64,000 bases of DNA from Chengkuizengella sediminis (GTDB lineage: Bacteria > Bacillota > Bacilli > Paenibacillales > KCTC-33759), in the NCBI RefSeq assembly GCF_010078385.1, contig NZ_SIJC01000001.1, forward strand, positions 744,001 to 808,000, written 5' to 3'. Position numbers and translations under genes: made by a program. This document shows positions 36,582 to 45,644 of the stretch, piece by piece (within the stretch, counting starts at the first letter, position 1; each line of letters starts with the position of its first letter). The notes under the pieces are model-generated. The model was not told the origin of the DNA and did not search any database. It was given only the letters and a program-made list of their open reading frames with translations.

Positions 36582-37247
36582 TTAAAGCCCTCCATTAACA
36601 ACTTGATTCATAAAATCTGCAACCGTATATTTTTGAATTTCACCATGTTCTAAATAGGCAACATGTGTGCAAATTTCTTTAATTTCATCCATGTGATGAG
36701 AAGAAAATAATATTGTTTTATTTGAAAAGGATTTTAAGATCGATAATATTTCAGCTCTTCCGATTGGGTCTAAACCACTGGTCGGTTCATCCAAAATAAG
36801 CACTTCTGTATCAAAATAAATCATTAGTGCAAGTCCCAATCTTTGAAGCATTCCTTTAGAATACCATTTAAGTTGCATATTTCTTTCTTCAAATAGATTA
36901 ACTAGTTTTAGGCATTCATTAATATGTTTTTCATTCACACTATCTGATTTCAAAGAGGCAAAAAAAAGTATATTCTCTTTACCAGTTAAATGAGGATATA
37001 ATTGGAATTTTTCAGGTAAATAGGATACATATCTTTTCCATGATTGTTTCTTAACTGAAATATGATTAAGCTCGATTGTTCCTTTTTTAACTGGAATGAC
37101 TCCAAGGATGGAGTGGATGAAGGTTGATTTACCTGCACCATTCCTGCCAACAAGAGCACAAAGCTCGTTTTTTTCGATTAATAGATTTACATTATCTAAA
37201 ATCACTTTTTCTCCATAAGATTGAGTTAACTTCTCTATTTTAATCAT
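36582..37247 (-). CDS. nosF: ABC transporter ATP-binding protein NosF
   Basis: This 221-residue ABC ATPase has Walker A (ALVGRNGAGKSTFIHS), the signature in WYSKGMLQRLGLALMI, Walker B (EVLILDEPTSGLDPIG) and the H-loop in LFSSHHMDEI. With NosY it forms the NosFY transporter that, together with NosD, matures the copper-sulfur centre of NosZ. The ATG at 37247 follows GGAGAG and overlaps the nosY stop as ATGA. Confidence 0.93.
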   Translation of the reverse strand: MIKIEKLTQSYGEKVILDNVNLLIEKNELCALVGRNGAGKSTFIHSILGVIPVKKGTIELNHISVKKQSWKRYVSYLPEKFQLYPHLTGKENILFFASLKSDSVNEKHINECLKLVNLFEERNMQLKWYSKGMLQRLGLALMIYFDTEVLILDEPTSGLDPIGRAEILSILKSFSNKTILFSSHHMDEIKEICTHVAYLEHGEIQKYTVADFMNQVVNGGL

Positions 37248-38041
37248 ATTTGACTCTCCTTTTTTCGCAACCAAATTGTCAATTCAAATATCAAAACTAC
37301 CCAAATAAATAAGTCCATAATTAGAAAAGTAAAAGGTGAAAGCCATAAAAACTTTTCAAGTAGTTTTGACATATGATTGAGAGAAATCAACCCAATTGAT
37401 GTTTCAAAGAAAAATCGAATCGAGTGAAGAGGATCAATAAAGTAAAAGAATGAAAATATTTTTACATTTTGATAGGATACACTTGGTAAAATATATATAA
37501 ATATTAAGTCAACCAAAAATACACATAAAAACCAAGTAAAAATATTCGCCCCAACTAGCTGCATTCTCGTATTACAAATACTGCCTAAAAATAAACCAAT
37601 TTGATTAAAAATAACCATTAAGAAAATGACGGTTAATAAAAAATAAATGAATTGGCTAATTTGAAAAACAAAGAAAATTTTCATTGGAATAGCAAGTGAA
37701 AAATACCATACTATTAATACCGATATTGTTATAAATTGAACAGCAATTGATTTTTTTAATAAAAAACTTCGATAAGATTCTTTTTTTGTTATTAACATCA
37801 TTAGTGTTTTTAATTCTTTTTCTTGCATGATAGCAAAAGAAGATAAAAACAAACATAACAAAGGGAGTATATAAACATTCATGTCATAAATGGACAGTAG
37901 GAAAATCTCAAATCCCTGTTCTATTGCCTGTCCTTTTGTTTGTAAGAAGATGACAATAGAAACAATAATTATCATACATAGTGATAACCATAGTCCCTTT
38001 CCTCGGTATTGTTCTTTCCACTCTTTCCAAATGTAGGTCAT
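37244..38041 (-). CDS. nosY: NosY-type ABC permease
   Basis: This 265-residue integral membrane protein has about six helices and the ABC-2 permease start TYIWKEWKEQYRGKGLWLS. It is encoded between nosD and nosF, coupled to both by ATGA overlaps. Its sequence is divergent, so the name relies on position and topology. It should form the membrane channel of the NosFY complex. Confidence 0.88.
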   Translation of the reverse strand: MTYIWKEWKEQYRGKGLWLSLCMIIIVSIVIFLQTKGQAIEQGFEIFLLSIYDMNVYILPLLCLFLSSFAIMQEKELKTLMMLITKKESYRSFLLKKSIAVQFITISVLIVWYFSLAIPMKIFFVFQISQFIYFLLTVIFLMVIFNQIGLFLGSICNTRMQLVGANIFTWFLCVFLVDLIFIYILPSVSYQNVKIFSFFYFIDPLHSIRFFFETSIGLISLNHMSKLLEKFLWLSPFTFLIMDLFIWVVLIFELTIWLRKKESQI

Positions 38042-39351
38042 CTCTTACAACTCCTTATAAAGTACAAGCTACCAAACCCGATGATTAGTAAACCCAATAA
38101 CATTGAAAAAAAAAGTACTCTTCCTGAATTTTGTTGAACCAATGGATATTCGTCAATGACCATAACATCTTCTTTATTGACAATTGAGTTAATTTTTTCA
38201 TACATTTTAATAGCTGGGGATTTCAAAAATAAATAGGCCAACTCATTAGATTCTACTAATTGGTATAAAGAAGATTTATAATGAACAGAAGTGTCCCCGA
38301 CCCCATCTTTGTTTAAATCTAAAAGAGGGATTACCTTCCCCCAATCGTTCCCTTGTTTTCCTATGCTCCAAACATGGTCAGATTGACCACCTAGTGTTAA
38401 TACTGAGGCCACATTATTTCTAAATTTATTCTTTGTAAATTGTAGATGATCAGAACTTGCCCAAACTTCCACCCCAACTTGATTTTGATAAAAGTGATTG
38501 TTTTCTATCACACTTTGAGTTGATTGATCAATAGCAAGTCCACGTTGATTTTGAGCAAAAGTATTATCACTAATCGTAATACGATCACTAGATTGTAATA
38601 ATAATCCAAAAGATCTTGTTCCTTGATTTAAGGTAAATGTGTTATTTTCCAACATTATTTGTCGAGAATGCATAATTGCAGCTCCACCGGTATTAAAGTT
38701 GAAATGATTACCTAAAAATGTATTATCGTCTGAGTACATATAATGAAGCCCATACCTCGTATGAGAAACTGTATTCCGAATGACTTCATTTCGATTAGAA
38801 TAATCAAAAAACATGCCATCCCTGGTTCCACTAATTTCATTATCTATTAATTGATTGTCATTTGAATAATAGACTTGAATACCATTCCCTTGCCCAGCTA
38901 TTTCACCATTATTTAAACCAACAATATTGACATCGCTAATTAGATTATTGTGTGCTTGACTTAAGTAAATCCCATGAAACGAGTCTGTAATCGTTATATG
39001 TTGAATCTTGTTTTGATTTGAATGAATTTTTATTGCGGCAAATTCTTCTTCAGAATTTCGATCAGTTCCACTATTTGTAACCGTTAAGTTTTCAAGTTGA
39101 ACAAATGGTGCCTTGATCGCAACTACATTACCTTTTCCATTTCCTCTAATCACTGTTCCTTCTACACCTTGAATGGCAATGGAACGATCAATGACAATAT
39201 TTCCCTCATACGTTTTTTTTTCTAATTGCAATACCTTACCATTTGGTGTTTGTTCAATCATCTCTTGTAAAGTGATATCCGCAAATACTACATTATTAGG
39301 AATCAATATTATGAAAAGAACACCTATAAAAAAGATGTACAGCATTCTCAT
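38038..39351 (-). CDS. nosD: NosD, right-handed beta-helix maturation protein
   Basis: This 437-residue exported protein has a signal peptide (1-24) and a parallel beta-helix built from repeated N-x-(I/F) rungs such as NNLISDVNIVGL, NTVSHTRYGLHYMYSDDNTF, NTFAQNQRGLAIDQS and NHFYQNQVGVEVWAS (CASH/NosD repeats). A C-terminal membrane helix follows (about 413-432). NosD accepts cargo from NosFY for assembling the NosZ Cu centre. The start codon overlaps the preceding stop as ATGA. Confidence 0.94.
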   Translation of the reverse strand: MRMLYIFFIGVLFIILIPNNVVFADITLQEMIEQTPNGKVLQLEKKTYEGNIVIDRSIAIQGVEGTVIRGNGKGNVVAIKAPFVQLENLTVTNSGTDRNSEEEFAAIKIHSNQNKIQHITITDSFHGIYLSQAHNNLISDVNIVGLNNGEIAGQGNGIQVYYSNDNQLIDNEISGTRDGMFFDYSNRNEVIRNTVSHTRYGLHYMYSDDNTFLGNHFNFNTGGAAIMHSRQIMLENNTFTLNQGTRSFGLLLQSSDRITISDNTFAQNQRGLAIDQSTQSVIENNHFYQNQVGVEVWASSDHLQFTKNKFRNNVASVLTLGGQSDHVWSIGKQGNDWGKVIPLLDLNKDGVGDTSVHYKSSLYQLVESNELAYLFLKSPAIKMYEKINSIVNKEDVMVIDEYPLVQQNSGRVLFFSMLLGLLIIGFGSLYFIRSCKR

Positions 39352-39911
39352 TTTTTTCTAACCCTCCATAGCGAAAACACCATCAGAACAAATGTTATAC
39401 CAATCAGAAAAGAACCGTAGGAAAAATAACTATGTGTAATAAAATTTGCGATACGATTTTCTCCTAAAATAGGAGGTACAAATGGATCAAGTTCAATCGG
39501 TGCACTAGGATCCAGATCAGTCCCAAAATCTACTAACCAACGATGAATATCGTATAAACCAAGTAAGCCACCTACTGTAAACAATAGGATTAAAATTAAT
39601 AATAGCTTTTTGCTCCTTAAGATGGCAGTTAGAAAGATCAATAAGGACATTCCCCCAATTATATAAGGTAAATACTTAAGCTCAGGAAAACTTTCCTCAC
39701 TAAACGGTTTCATCCCAATGTAATGATTCAAACCGTTAATAATCTCAATTTCTCCTTGCATTTTGTATGGATAAACAATGATGTTCAAACCTTCAGGATA
39801 TTGTGGTGCTATAAATTTCATGCCCCACCAAGGGAAAAATATAGAGCTTGAAAGTAATATCCCTGAAATAACTAACAAAATAGTTGATTGTTTAGTTAAT
39901 TTTCTAGACAT
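39348..39911 (-). CDS. nosB: NosB-like membrane protein of clade II nos operons
   Basis: This 187-residue protein has four hydrophobic segments (about 11-29, 82-98, 104-122, 164-182) and a large external loop with INGLNHYIGMKPFSEESFPE. A membrane protein at this spot, right after nosZ and before nosD, is characteristic of clade II (atypical) nitrous oxide reductase clusters, where it is named NosB. Its biochemical role is unknown. The name is by position and topology. Confidence 0.75.
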   Translation of the reverse strand: MSRKLTKQSTILLVISGILLSSSIFFPWWGMKFIAPQYPEGLNIIVYPYKMQGEIEIINGLNHYIGMKPFSEESFPELKYLPYIIGGMSLLIFLTAILRSKKLLLILILLFTVGGLLGLYDIHRWLVDFGTDLDPSAPIELDPFVPPILGENRIANFITHSYFSYGSFLIGITFVLMVFSLWRVRKK

Positions 39912-39938
39912 GATGATTCACACCCTTTAAATATTTGA

Positions 39939-39963
39939 TAGGGGTATCAATAAGATACCCCTA
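39939..39963 (-). other. Perfect hairpin between nosZ and nosB
   Basis: TAGGGGTATC and GATACCCCTA form a 10-bp perfect stem around a 5-base loop in the 66-base gap after nosZ. There is no T-run on the minus strand, so it is probably not a terminator. It may protect the nosZ transcript 3' end and raise nosZ over the downstream assembly genes. Confidence 0.6.
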
Positions 39964-39977
39964 GAAATCCGTACAAA

Positions 39978-41849
39978 TTAATTTTTGGGTTTAACCAATA
40001 AATATCCTGTCATTTCTTGGTGCAACGCTGAACAGAAATTTGTACAATATACTGGGAATGTTCCTGCTTTGTCAGCAACAAACTCTACTGTATTCGTTTG
40101 ACCAGGCTGGATTTCTATATTCAGGTCATAACCGTTTATTGCAAAACCATGAGTAATATCTTGATCTAAATCAATATTTGTTAAATGAATAGTCACTTTG
40201 TCACCCTCATTAACTTCAATGACATCTGGACGTTCTGTATTAACATCAAATACAAATTTTGATCTCATTGCAATACCGTAAGCATGAACCTCGTTACCTT
40301 TTCGTTCAATTCTTGTATCTTCTAGACTATAAACTGCGTTTGGATTTGCTTCGTCTTTAGGATAAACGGTAATGGTATTAATTTTATCTGCTTTTATCAT
40401 CTGAGCATAATGCGGCTCCGGGTTAACAGGCGCCGTTTGAATAACTTCCATTTTTTCTTGACTTAGATCAATAAGCTGCATGGACTCAGGATGTGAAGGT
40501 CCTACAGATAAAAAGCTATCTTTCGCAATTTTGTTTAAAGCAACAATGTATTTTCCATCAGGTGATACTGTATCTCCCTCAGCTGCAACAGAGTGCCCCG
40601 GTGAATATTGGACAGGAACGCGGTCAAGTGTTTCCCCTGTATTAGGGTCCCATTTTACGATTTCAGAAGAAATGAACATCGTTGTATAAGCCATTCCCTC
40701 ATCATCAAATTGAGTATGTAATGGTCCTAATGCATTCTCAGGATTCGCTTCCCTTTCCATAACAGATTCATAATTAAGAATAGGGATTCCGTTACGTTCC
40801 CCTGCAAATTCTTTATTTTCTATAGCTTTAAATGCTTTTTCAAATGAAAATACAGTCATTGCCGGTGCTAGTTTTCCTGAAGCGATAAATCTCGTTCCAT
40901 CTGGTGTTACATCGACGCCATGTGGAGATTTTGCAACTGGAATTAAGTACATCGCACCTTTATGTTTTTCAGGGAAAATCATTTTTTGTCCTTCTACTTC
41001 ATCATACTGACCATTCTCGACCATCTTCTCTATCTCTTTCCAGTTAAACAAAAGAATAAAGTCGCGATCCGCTTGTGATGCATTAATTTCCAAATTGGTA
41101 GTTGCTTCTTCTGTATTATAAGTTGTAATTACTGCCCAATCCTTTGACATCTTTTTACCTGCGTCAGATAAGTCATAAGACCATGGTGGGAGTGCGATTT
41201 GATAAGCAATACCTAATTTTTCATTCTTTTCATCAAAGGTGACTGCTGACATAACACCTCGATACTTTTCGCTATAATCGTCTAGAGGTTCATATTTGTG
41301 ACCAATCGGTACAGCAAACCGAGTAGGTAAGAACATATACTCCGTATTTTCAGTTACAAACATTGCACAGTGAGGTCCACTTGTATTAGGAATACTAATG
41401 ATATCTTTAACTGTAAACGTTTCCAAGTTCATCACTGCTGCTCGGCTATTACCTACATCTGTTGCAAACATATATTTGCCATCATAATCACCATCTGTTT
41501 CTGAGAAAGCTGGATGATGTAGGTCACCCCAAGTATACCCACCGAGCATCTCTTTTGTTTCTTTATCCCATCCATAACCAGTTGCAGAATCCTGTGAAAA
41601 CACTGGAACTGTTCGAATATGCCTCATCGAAGGAACACCGTAGATGAACATTTGCCCTGAATGTCCTCCAGATGCAAACAAGTAGTATTCATCTTTCTCT
41701 CCGAAAGGAACATAAACTTTTTCTGAATTACTCTTTTCATTTGAATCTGCTACACTTTTTGGTCCAATATCCGTAAAGTCCGCAAAAAACACCGTTGCTA
41801 ATAAAAAACCAATAACGACTCCTGAAATCGCTGTAACAATCTTTTTCAT
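39978..41849 (-). CDS. nosZ: Nitrous-oxide reductase, clade II
   Basis: This copper enzyme reduces N2O to N2. The 623-residue protein has an uncleaved or Sec-type N-terminal helix (1-24, no twin arginine), as expected for clade II. The seven-bladed propeller carries the CuZ histidines in LHHPAF, SGPHCAMF, KSPHGVDVTPDG, GPLHTQFDDEG, SPGHSVAAEGD and EPHYAQM. The C-terminal cupredoxin domain binds CuA through YCTNFCSALHQEM. It follows the cytochrome c gene by 22 bases. Confidence 0.97.
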   Translation of the reverse strand: MKKIVTAISGVVIGFLLATVFFADFTDIGPKSVADSNEKSNSEKVYVPFGEKDEYYLFASGGHSGQMFIYGVPSMRHIRTVPVFSQDSATGYGWDKETKEMLGGYTWGDLHHPAFSETDGDYDGKYMFATDVGNSRAAVMNLETFTVKDIISIPNTSGPHCAMFVTENTEYMFLPTRFAVPIGHKYEPLDDYSEKYRGVMSAVTFDEKNEKLGIAYQIALPPWSYDLSDAGKKMSKDWAVITTYNTEEATTNLEINASQADRDFILLFNWKEIEKMVENGQYDEVEGQKMIFPEKHKGAMYLIPVAKSPHGVDVTPDGTRFIASGKLAPAMTVFSFEKAFKAIENKEFAGERNGIPILNYESVMEREANPENALGPLHTQFDDEGMAYTTMFISSEIVKWDPNTGETLDRVPVQYSPGHSVAAEGDTVSPDGKYIVALNKIAKDSFLSVGPSHPESMQLIDLSQEKMEVIQTAPVNPEPHYAQMIKADKINTITVYPKDEANPNAVYSLEDTRIERKGNEVHAYGIAMRSKFVFDVNTERPDVIEVNEGDKVTIHLTNIDLDQDITHGFAINGYDLNIEIQPGQTNTVEFVADKAGTFPVYCTNFCSALHQEMTGYLLVKPKN

Positions 41850-41871
41850 CCTCTACACCTCCAATAATTTC

Positions 41872-42318
41872 TTATTTATCAGATGCTTTTTTCAACATTT
41901 CTACGATCTTTAGTCGGTCATCATCTGTTAGTGGATTTCCACTAATGACACCTGACATGACTGCTGAGGTTGGTTCTTTAAGAAAATCCTCTAATTTTTT
42001 GCCATGTTTATCTTCCACGTTTTTATAAGCATCAGATAAATCTGGTCCTGTGACTCCACCCTCAATTCCCAGTTTGGAGATTGAATGGCAATTTAGGCAG
42101 CTATTTGCCACAAACAATTCTTCTCCAGGTAAGTTACTTACTGTTTCAACATTTTCTTCATTGTTTTCTGTTTCAGTTGCTATTTGTTCTTCATTATTAG
42201 GTGGCGTGGCCGTTTGATCACCAGTGTCATTACTTTGATAAAATAAATACCCCGAACCTAGACCAACTAGTACGCTCACTAAGAATATGATAATTCCATT
42301 TTTCAAATTTTCCCACAT
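41872..42318 (-). CDS. Membrane-anchored cytochrome c of the nos operon
   Basis: This 148-residue protein has an N-terminal anchor (about 8-27), an acidic linker, and one class I cytochrome c domain with heme motif NSCLNCHSI and distal methionine in SAVMSGVISG. It should deliver electrons from the quinol pathway to the NosZ CuA. Two starts are possible. The ATG at 42318 touches the AAAGG ribosome site. The TTG at 42306 has better spacing and fits the predicted transcript start near 42326. Confidence 0.9.
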   Translation of the reverse strand: MWENLKNGIIIFLVSVLVGLGSGYLFYQSNDTGDQTATPPNNEEQIATETENNEENVETVSNLPGEELFVANSCLNCHSISKLGIEGGVTGPDLSDAYKNVEDKHGKKLEDFLKEPTSAVMSGVISGNPLTDDDRLKIVEMLKKASDK

Positions 42319-42332
42319 CCTTTCTCATTATC

Positions 42333-42375
42333 ATTCTAGTTTTAAGAGAAAAAATTGAGTGTGTTTTATATCACA
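42333..42375 (-). promoter_or_regulatory. Fnr/Crp-type site and -10 box of the nos operon
   Basis: On the minus strand TGTGATATAAAACACA (complement of 42360-42375) differs by one base from TGTGA-N6-TCACA, the Fnr/Crp consensus. A TAGAAT -10 hexamer (complement of 42333-42338) lies so that the site is centred at about -41.5 from the expected transcript start. This is the class II activator arrangement and fits anaerobic control of N2O respiration. Two shorter TGTG...CACA elements follow at 42392-42405 and 42425-42436. Confidence 0.75.
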
Positions 42376-42589
42376 CAAAATTTGTATATCCTGTGAAAAA
42401 ACACAAAAAAAAACTTGTAGATTCTGTGAAATCACAAGATACTGAAATTAAACTTATAAAAAATAAAAAAACACATCATGATGGCCATTATTTATTTGGA
42501 AAGAAGGAGGGGTCTGGGAATTTAAAAGATTTTAGAGGAGAGTTGTTATTTTCAATTTACAAGCCTCATAAGCGAAGACAGAGGAATAG

Positions 42590-42618
42590 AAAAAGGAGTA
42601 AAAACCCACTCCTTTTTT
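42590..42618. terminator. Terminator after the 107-residue membrane protein
   Basis: AAAAAGGAGT pairs with ACTCCTTTTTT, with T residues on both strands. It lies 64 bases after the stop of the minus-strand gene at 42682. Confidence 0.8.
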
Positions 42619-42681
42619 ATGTATTAGAACTCTTATTCTTCTGCTAGTTAAACATAAATTATATTTATGTTTATGGAATGT

Positions 42682-43005
42682 TTATTGATTAAAAGCGTTT
42701 TCAATTTCAATAGTATCATCTTCTTCTTCAATCATTACTTCTAATCCACCGAATCTTTGTGCTAATGCATTATAAACTACAGCATATAACATTCCAAATA
42801 ATCCGTACAATCCTATAAACATTAGTGGGTAAAGAAGCATAATAACTACAGCAAAACCTATCGTTGCTGAATCTCCGGTTGCTACACCAACCAACAACGC
42901 AATTAATCCTCCGATTATACATAAACTTGACGGTATAATCATGAAGTACATTATTGTTTTAAACACACTTTTAGGTGTGAATTTTTTAAATTCTACCTTT
43001 TTCAT
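42682..43005 (-). CDS. Two-helix membrane protein of unknown function
   Basis: This 107-residue protein has two long hydrophobic segments (about 15-42 and 48-79). A conserved-looking tail reads YNALAQRFGGLEVMIEEED, a pattern common in small DUF3566-like membrane proteins. AAGGAGGTG precedes the ATG. It has no obvious functional partner. Confidence 0.65.
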   Translation of the reverse strand: MKKVEFKKFTPKSVFKTIMYFMIIPSSLCIIGGLIALLVGVATGDSATIGFAVVIMLLYPLMFIGLYGLFGMLYAVVYNALAQRFGGLEVMIEEEDDTIEIENAFNQ

Positions 43006-43134
43006 ATCTTAACACCTCCTTATAGGGAATATCTAACTGTCGGTTATACCCATTCATTTTACACTAATAAAAGAATAATATGTAGATGAATAAAAAATAA
43101 ATCCCTAACGTTGTTATTATTTAATCGTCGTTGT

Positions 43135-43890
43135 TTATTTTAGAATAGATTTTAATTGCACAGCTTCACTTGGGAAATCTGTCATCAACGCAGATAAACA
43201 ATTTAACAGTATATGTTTCATTTCCAGTTCATCATTGATCGTAAATACTCTAATAGGTATTTGTTGTTGTGCTTGAGTGATCATCTTTGAAAAAGCAAAT
43301 GATTTTGAACAGTGTAATGCTGATGCTCCTAAACTTTTCACATAATGCCATGGTTGATATAAAATATCAGAAATAAGAACAGCTGTCTCTATTTCTTTAT
43401 CAAGCTGCTTTACCTTAACTAAACTATAGTGGTTAAAAGATGATATAATCACAGACTCAGATACATCATATTTATGAACTAATTGAATCACCTTCTCTTC
43501 TAATCCTTCATATTGTATAATGTCATTTTTAAGTTCAATATTTAGCAACAAATTTTTATTACTTATCCATTCTAAAACTTCATTTAGAGTTGGGATTGTT
43601 TCTCCTTTATGGTGATAAGAATACCAACTACCAGCATCTAATTGTTTCAACTCTTTTAGTGTTTTTTCATGTACAAAACCTGTTCCATTTGTAGTTCGAT
43701 CCACCCTTTCATCATGTATAACGACAACTTCTCCATCTTTTGTTAAATGAACATCAAGCTCAATGCCGTTTGCACCAACATGAAGAGCTTCTTGGAATGA
43801 AACCATTGTATTTTCTGGGTGAGTGCCGCTTGAACCCCGATGTGCAAAAATGAGTGTTTCAATTTGAGAACCGCTTATTTTCTTTGCCAT
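43135..43890 (-). CDS. Glycerophosphodiester phosphodiesterase
   Basis: This 251-residue TIM-barrel GDPD has FAHRGSSGTHPENTMVSF with catalytic histidine, GIELDVHLTKDGEVVVIHDERVDRTTNGTG (metal acids and second histidine), and LLNIELKN. It has no signal peptide, so it acts in the cytoplasm and hydrolyses glycerophosphodiesters to glycerol-3-P and an alcohol. Its start overlaps the end of the DJ-1/PfpI gene by 16 bases, so the two are translationally coupled. Confidence 0.93.
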   Translation of the reverse strand: MAKKISGSQIETLIFAHRGSSGTHPENTMVSFQEALHVGANGIELDVHLTKDGEVVVIHDERVDRTTNGTGFVHEKTLKELKQLDAGSWYSYHHKGETIPTLNEVLEWISNKNLLLNIELKNDIIQYEGLEEKVIQLVHKYDVSESVIISSFNHYSLVKVKQLDKEIETAVLISDILYQPWHYVKSLGASALHCSKSFAFSKMITQAQQQIPIRVFTINDELEMKHILLNCLSALMTDFPSEAVQLKSILK

Positions 43891-44480
43891 ACCACACCTC
43901 TACGTTCATACTCCATTCTATTTTCTACAGAAGCTGCAATTTGAGAACCAGCAAACCTTTCAGTAATCCACAGGGCTAAGTCAATTCCAGAAGTAACACC
44001 ACGTGCAGTGATCACATCTCCGTCGTCCACAATTCTATAATTTAATAGTTCAGCACCATACGTTTTTAGTTCTTCAGTTGCTAAGTGATGCATGGTTGCT
44101 TTTTTTCCCTTTAAAATTCCTGATGCACCTAACAACATTCCTCCAGTACATACTCCAGCAATGATTGTTCCTAAACTAGACATTTCTGAAAACATTTTAG
44201 GTAAGTACCCTTTTTCTACTTCGTTTCTTACACCATGAATAGATTGATGATTCCAACCACCTCCGGGAACGATCAACAAATCCGGCCTATTACTAATTCG
44301 TAAATGCTCTTCTACAAAAACTTGCACACCATAAGACGCTTTTAATTGTAAACTACGACCACTGCCTACTAACTGAACATGAAACGGTGCTCCATTTTCC
44401 TTAGCTCTATTTAAAACTTCATATGGAGCCAAAGCAACCATTTCGCCAAATCCCTCAAACAAAACTATTTGGATGTTCAT
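43875..44480 (-). CDS. DJ-1/PfpI family protein
   Basis: This 201-residue class I glutamine-amidotransferase-like protein has LLIVPGGGWNHQ and the nucleophile elbow IIAGVCTGGMLLGASG, followed by KATMHHLATEEL and RGVTSGIDLALWI. The closest group is the isonitrile hydratase/ThiJ-like subfamily. The actual reaction is not predictable. It begins five bases after the GNAT gene ends. Confidence 0.88.
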   Translation of the reverse strand: MNIQIVLFEGFGEMVALAPYEVLNRAKENGAPFHVQLVGSGRSLQLKASYGVQVFVEEHLRISNRPDLLIVPGGGWNHQSIHGVRNEVEKGYLPKMFSEMSSLGTIIAGVCTGGMLLGASGILKGKKATMHHLATEELKTYGAELLNYRIVDDGDVITARGVTSGIDLALWITERFAGSQIAASVENRMEYERRGVVWQRK

Positions 44481-44485
44481 TTATT

Positions 44486-44959
44486 TTAATCCCCCGTTTT
44501 TTTTAACTTTTTTTCAAAACATAAACTTGACTTACTGTATATATATTCTCCAAAAGCTTCGATCTCATTGTAACCATGCCTTTTATACAAACTAATAGCT
44601 TCTGACTGTTTAACTCCTGTTTCTAATTTGATAACTTCATATTGAAGTTCTTTCGCTTTGCCTTCTAAAAAATTTAATAATTTTGAGGCAATTCCTTTAT
44701 TGCGATATGATGGATCTACGTAAAAGCGTTTTAGCTCTAAAACTTTCTTTTCAAGGGGGCGAATAGCACCACACCCAACAGGGATATGATCATAATATGC
44801 GATTGAAAAAATCGTTTCAGATATATTAGGTTTTTCAAAATCAATTGTAAAGATTGCTTCAGGTGGATATTTCTTTGATAGTTCTGAATCTAATTTTGAA
44901 ATTAATAGTTGTAAATCGGGATGATTTGGTTCAACAATTTCTACTTTGATTTGTTCCAT
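44486..44959 (-). CDS. GNAT family N-acetyltransferase
   Basis: This 157-residue GNAT of the yhhY/PaiA-like small group has VGCGAIRPLEKKVLELKRFYV and DPSYRNKGIASKLLNFLEGKA as the acetyl-CoA site, KLETGVKQSEAISLYKRHGY as motif B and GEYIYSKSSLCFEK at the end. GGAGTG precedes the ATG. It is probably in one transcript with the DJ-1 and GDPD genes. Confidence 0.88.
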   Translation of the reverse strand: MEQIKVEIVEPNHPDLQLLISKLDSELSKKYPPEAIFTIDFEKPNISETIFSIAYYDHIPVGCGAIRPLEKKVLELKRFYVDPSYRNKGIASKLLNFLEGKAKELQYEVIKLETGVKQSEAISLYKRHGYNEIEAFGEYIYSKSSLCFEKKLKKTGD

Positions 44960-45041
44960 TAAATTTCACTCCTAATTGGAAAATTATTATTTATATTATC
45001 ATCTAATATCTTTTATCAAAATGTTTCAAAAAGCATCGTCC

Positions 45042-45644
45042 TTAATTTCGTTTTTTAATAAAATCAAATATTTGTTGATAATAACCTCCACTATCATTTA
45101 AAATATGTTTTTTATAAACTACTCTTTCCTTGCATTCGTTTTTGTTATTTATTTCTATTGCTTTTATCTCACTTAAATGACCTTCAAATAGTTCGATCAC
45201 TTCATCTAGTTTTATTTTAAAAATGCTAGCAACTTCCTCTTGCTGGAGTTTAAATTTTGGAATTATATCTGCTTCATATAAATATACATGACAAAACTCT
45301 CTATCAATGATGGCTTCTGTTCTTATTTCTTCTTTAATGATGCCAATTGAAATTAATTCCTCAAATTTCACTTTCAATCCCAATTCTTCTTCTACTTCTC
45401 TTACACCATCTTTAATAGTTTCACTTGCAAGTAAATGACCTGCTGAAGTAATATCCAAAAAATTAGGATAATCCGCTTTACACGAAGCTCTTTTTTGAAA
45501 TAATAAAAATGTATCTTCTTCCTCTCTCACTGTGATCCAACAATGAAAAGTTTCGTGCCAGTATCCTTTTTTATGTACTTTATCTCTAGGTTGTTTACCT
45601 ATCAAATTCATATCTTCATCAAAAATATGCAGTAATTCCAACAT
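45042..45644 (-). CDS. NUDIX hydrolase (IDI-like)
   Basis: This 200-residue protein begins MLELLHIFDEDMNLIGKQPR, typical of the YfcD/isopentenyl-diphosphate-isomerase-like NUDIX branch. The NUDIX box runs GHLLASETIKDGVREVEEELG, with the REVEEELG core intact. The substrate is unknown. The start at 45644 is set by AAGGGTGAG three to four bases upstream. The frame continues upstream into a cupin remnant, described separately. Confidence 0.88.
   Translation of the reverse strand: MLELLHIFDEDMNLIGKQPRDKVHKKGYWHETFHCWITVREEEDTFLLFQKRASCKADYPNFLDITSAGHLLASETIKDGVREVEEELGLKVKFEELISIGIIKEEIRTEAIIDREFCHVYLYEADIIPKFKLQQEEVASIFKIKLDEVIELFEGHLSEIKAIEINNKNECKERVVYKKHILNDSGGYYQQIFDFIKKRN

Noticed and set aside
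42393..42647. 84-residue plus-strand open frame beginning KKHKKKLVDSVK
   Set aside because: It has no ribosome site, is extremely lysine-rich because of A-runs, and reads through the intrinsic terminator at 42590-42618.
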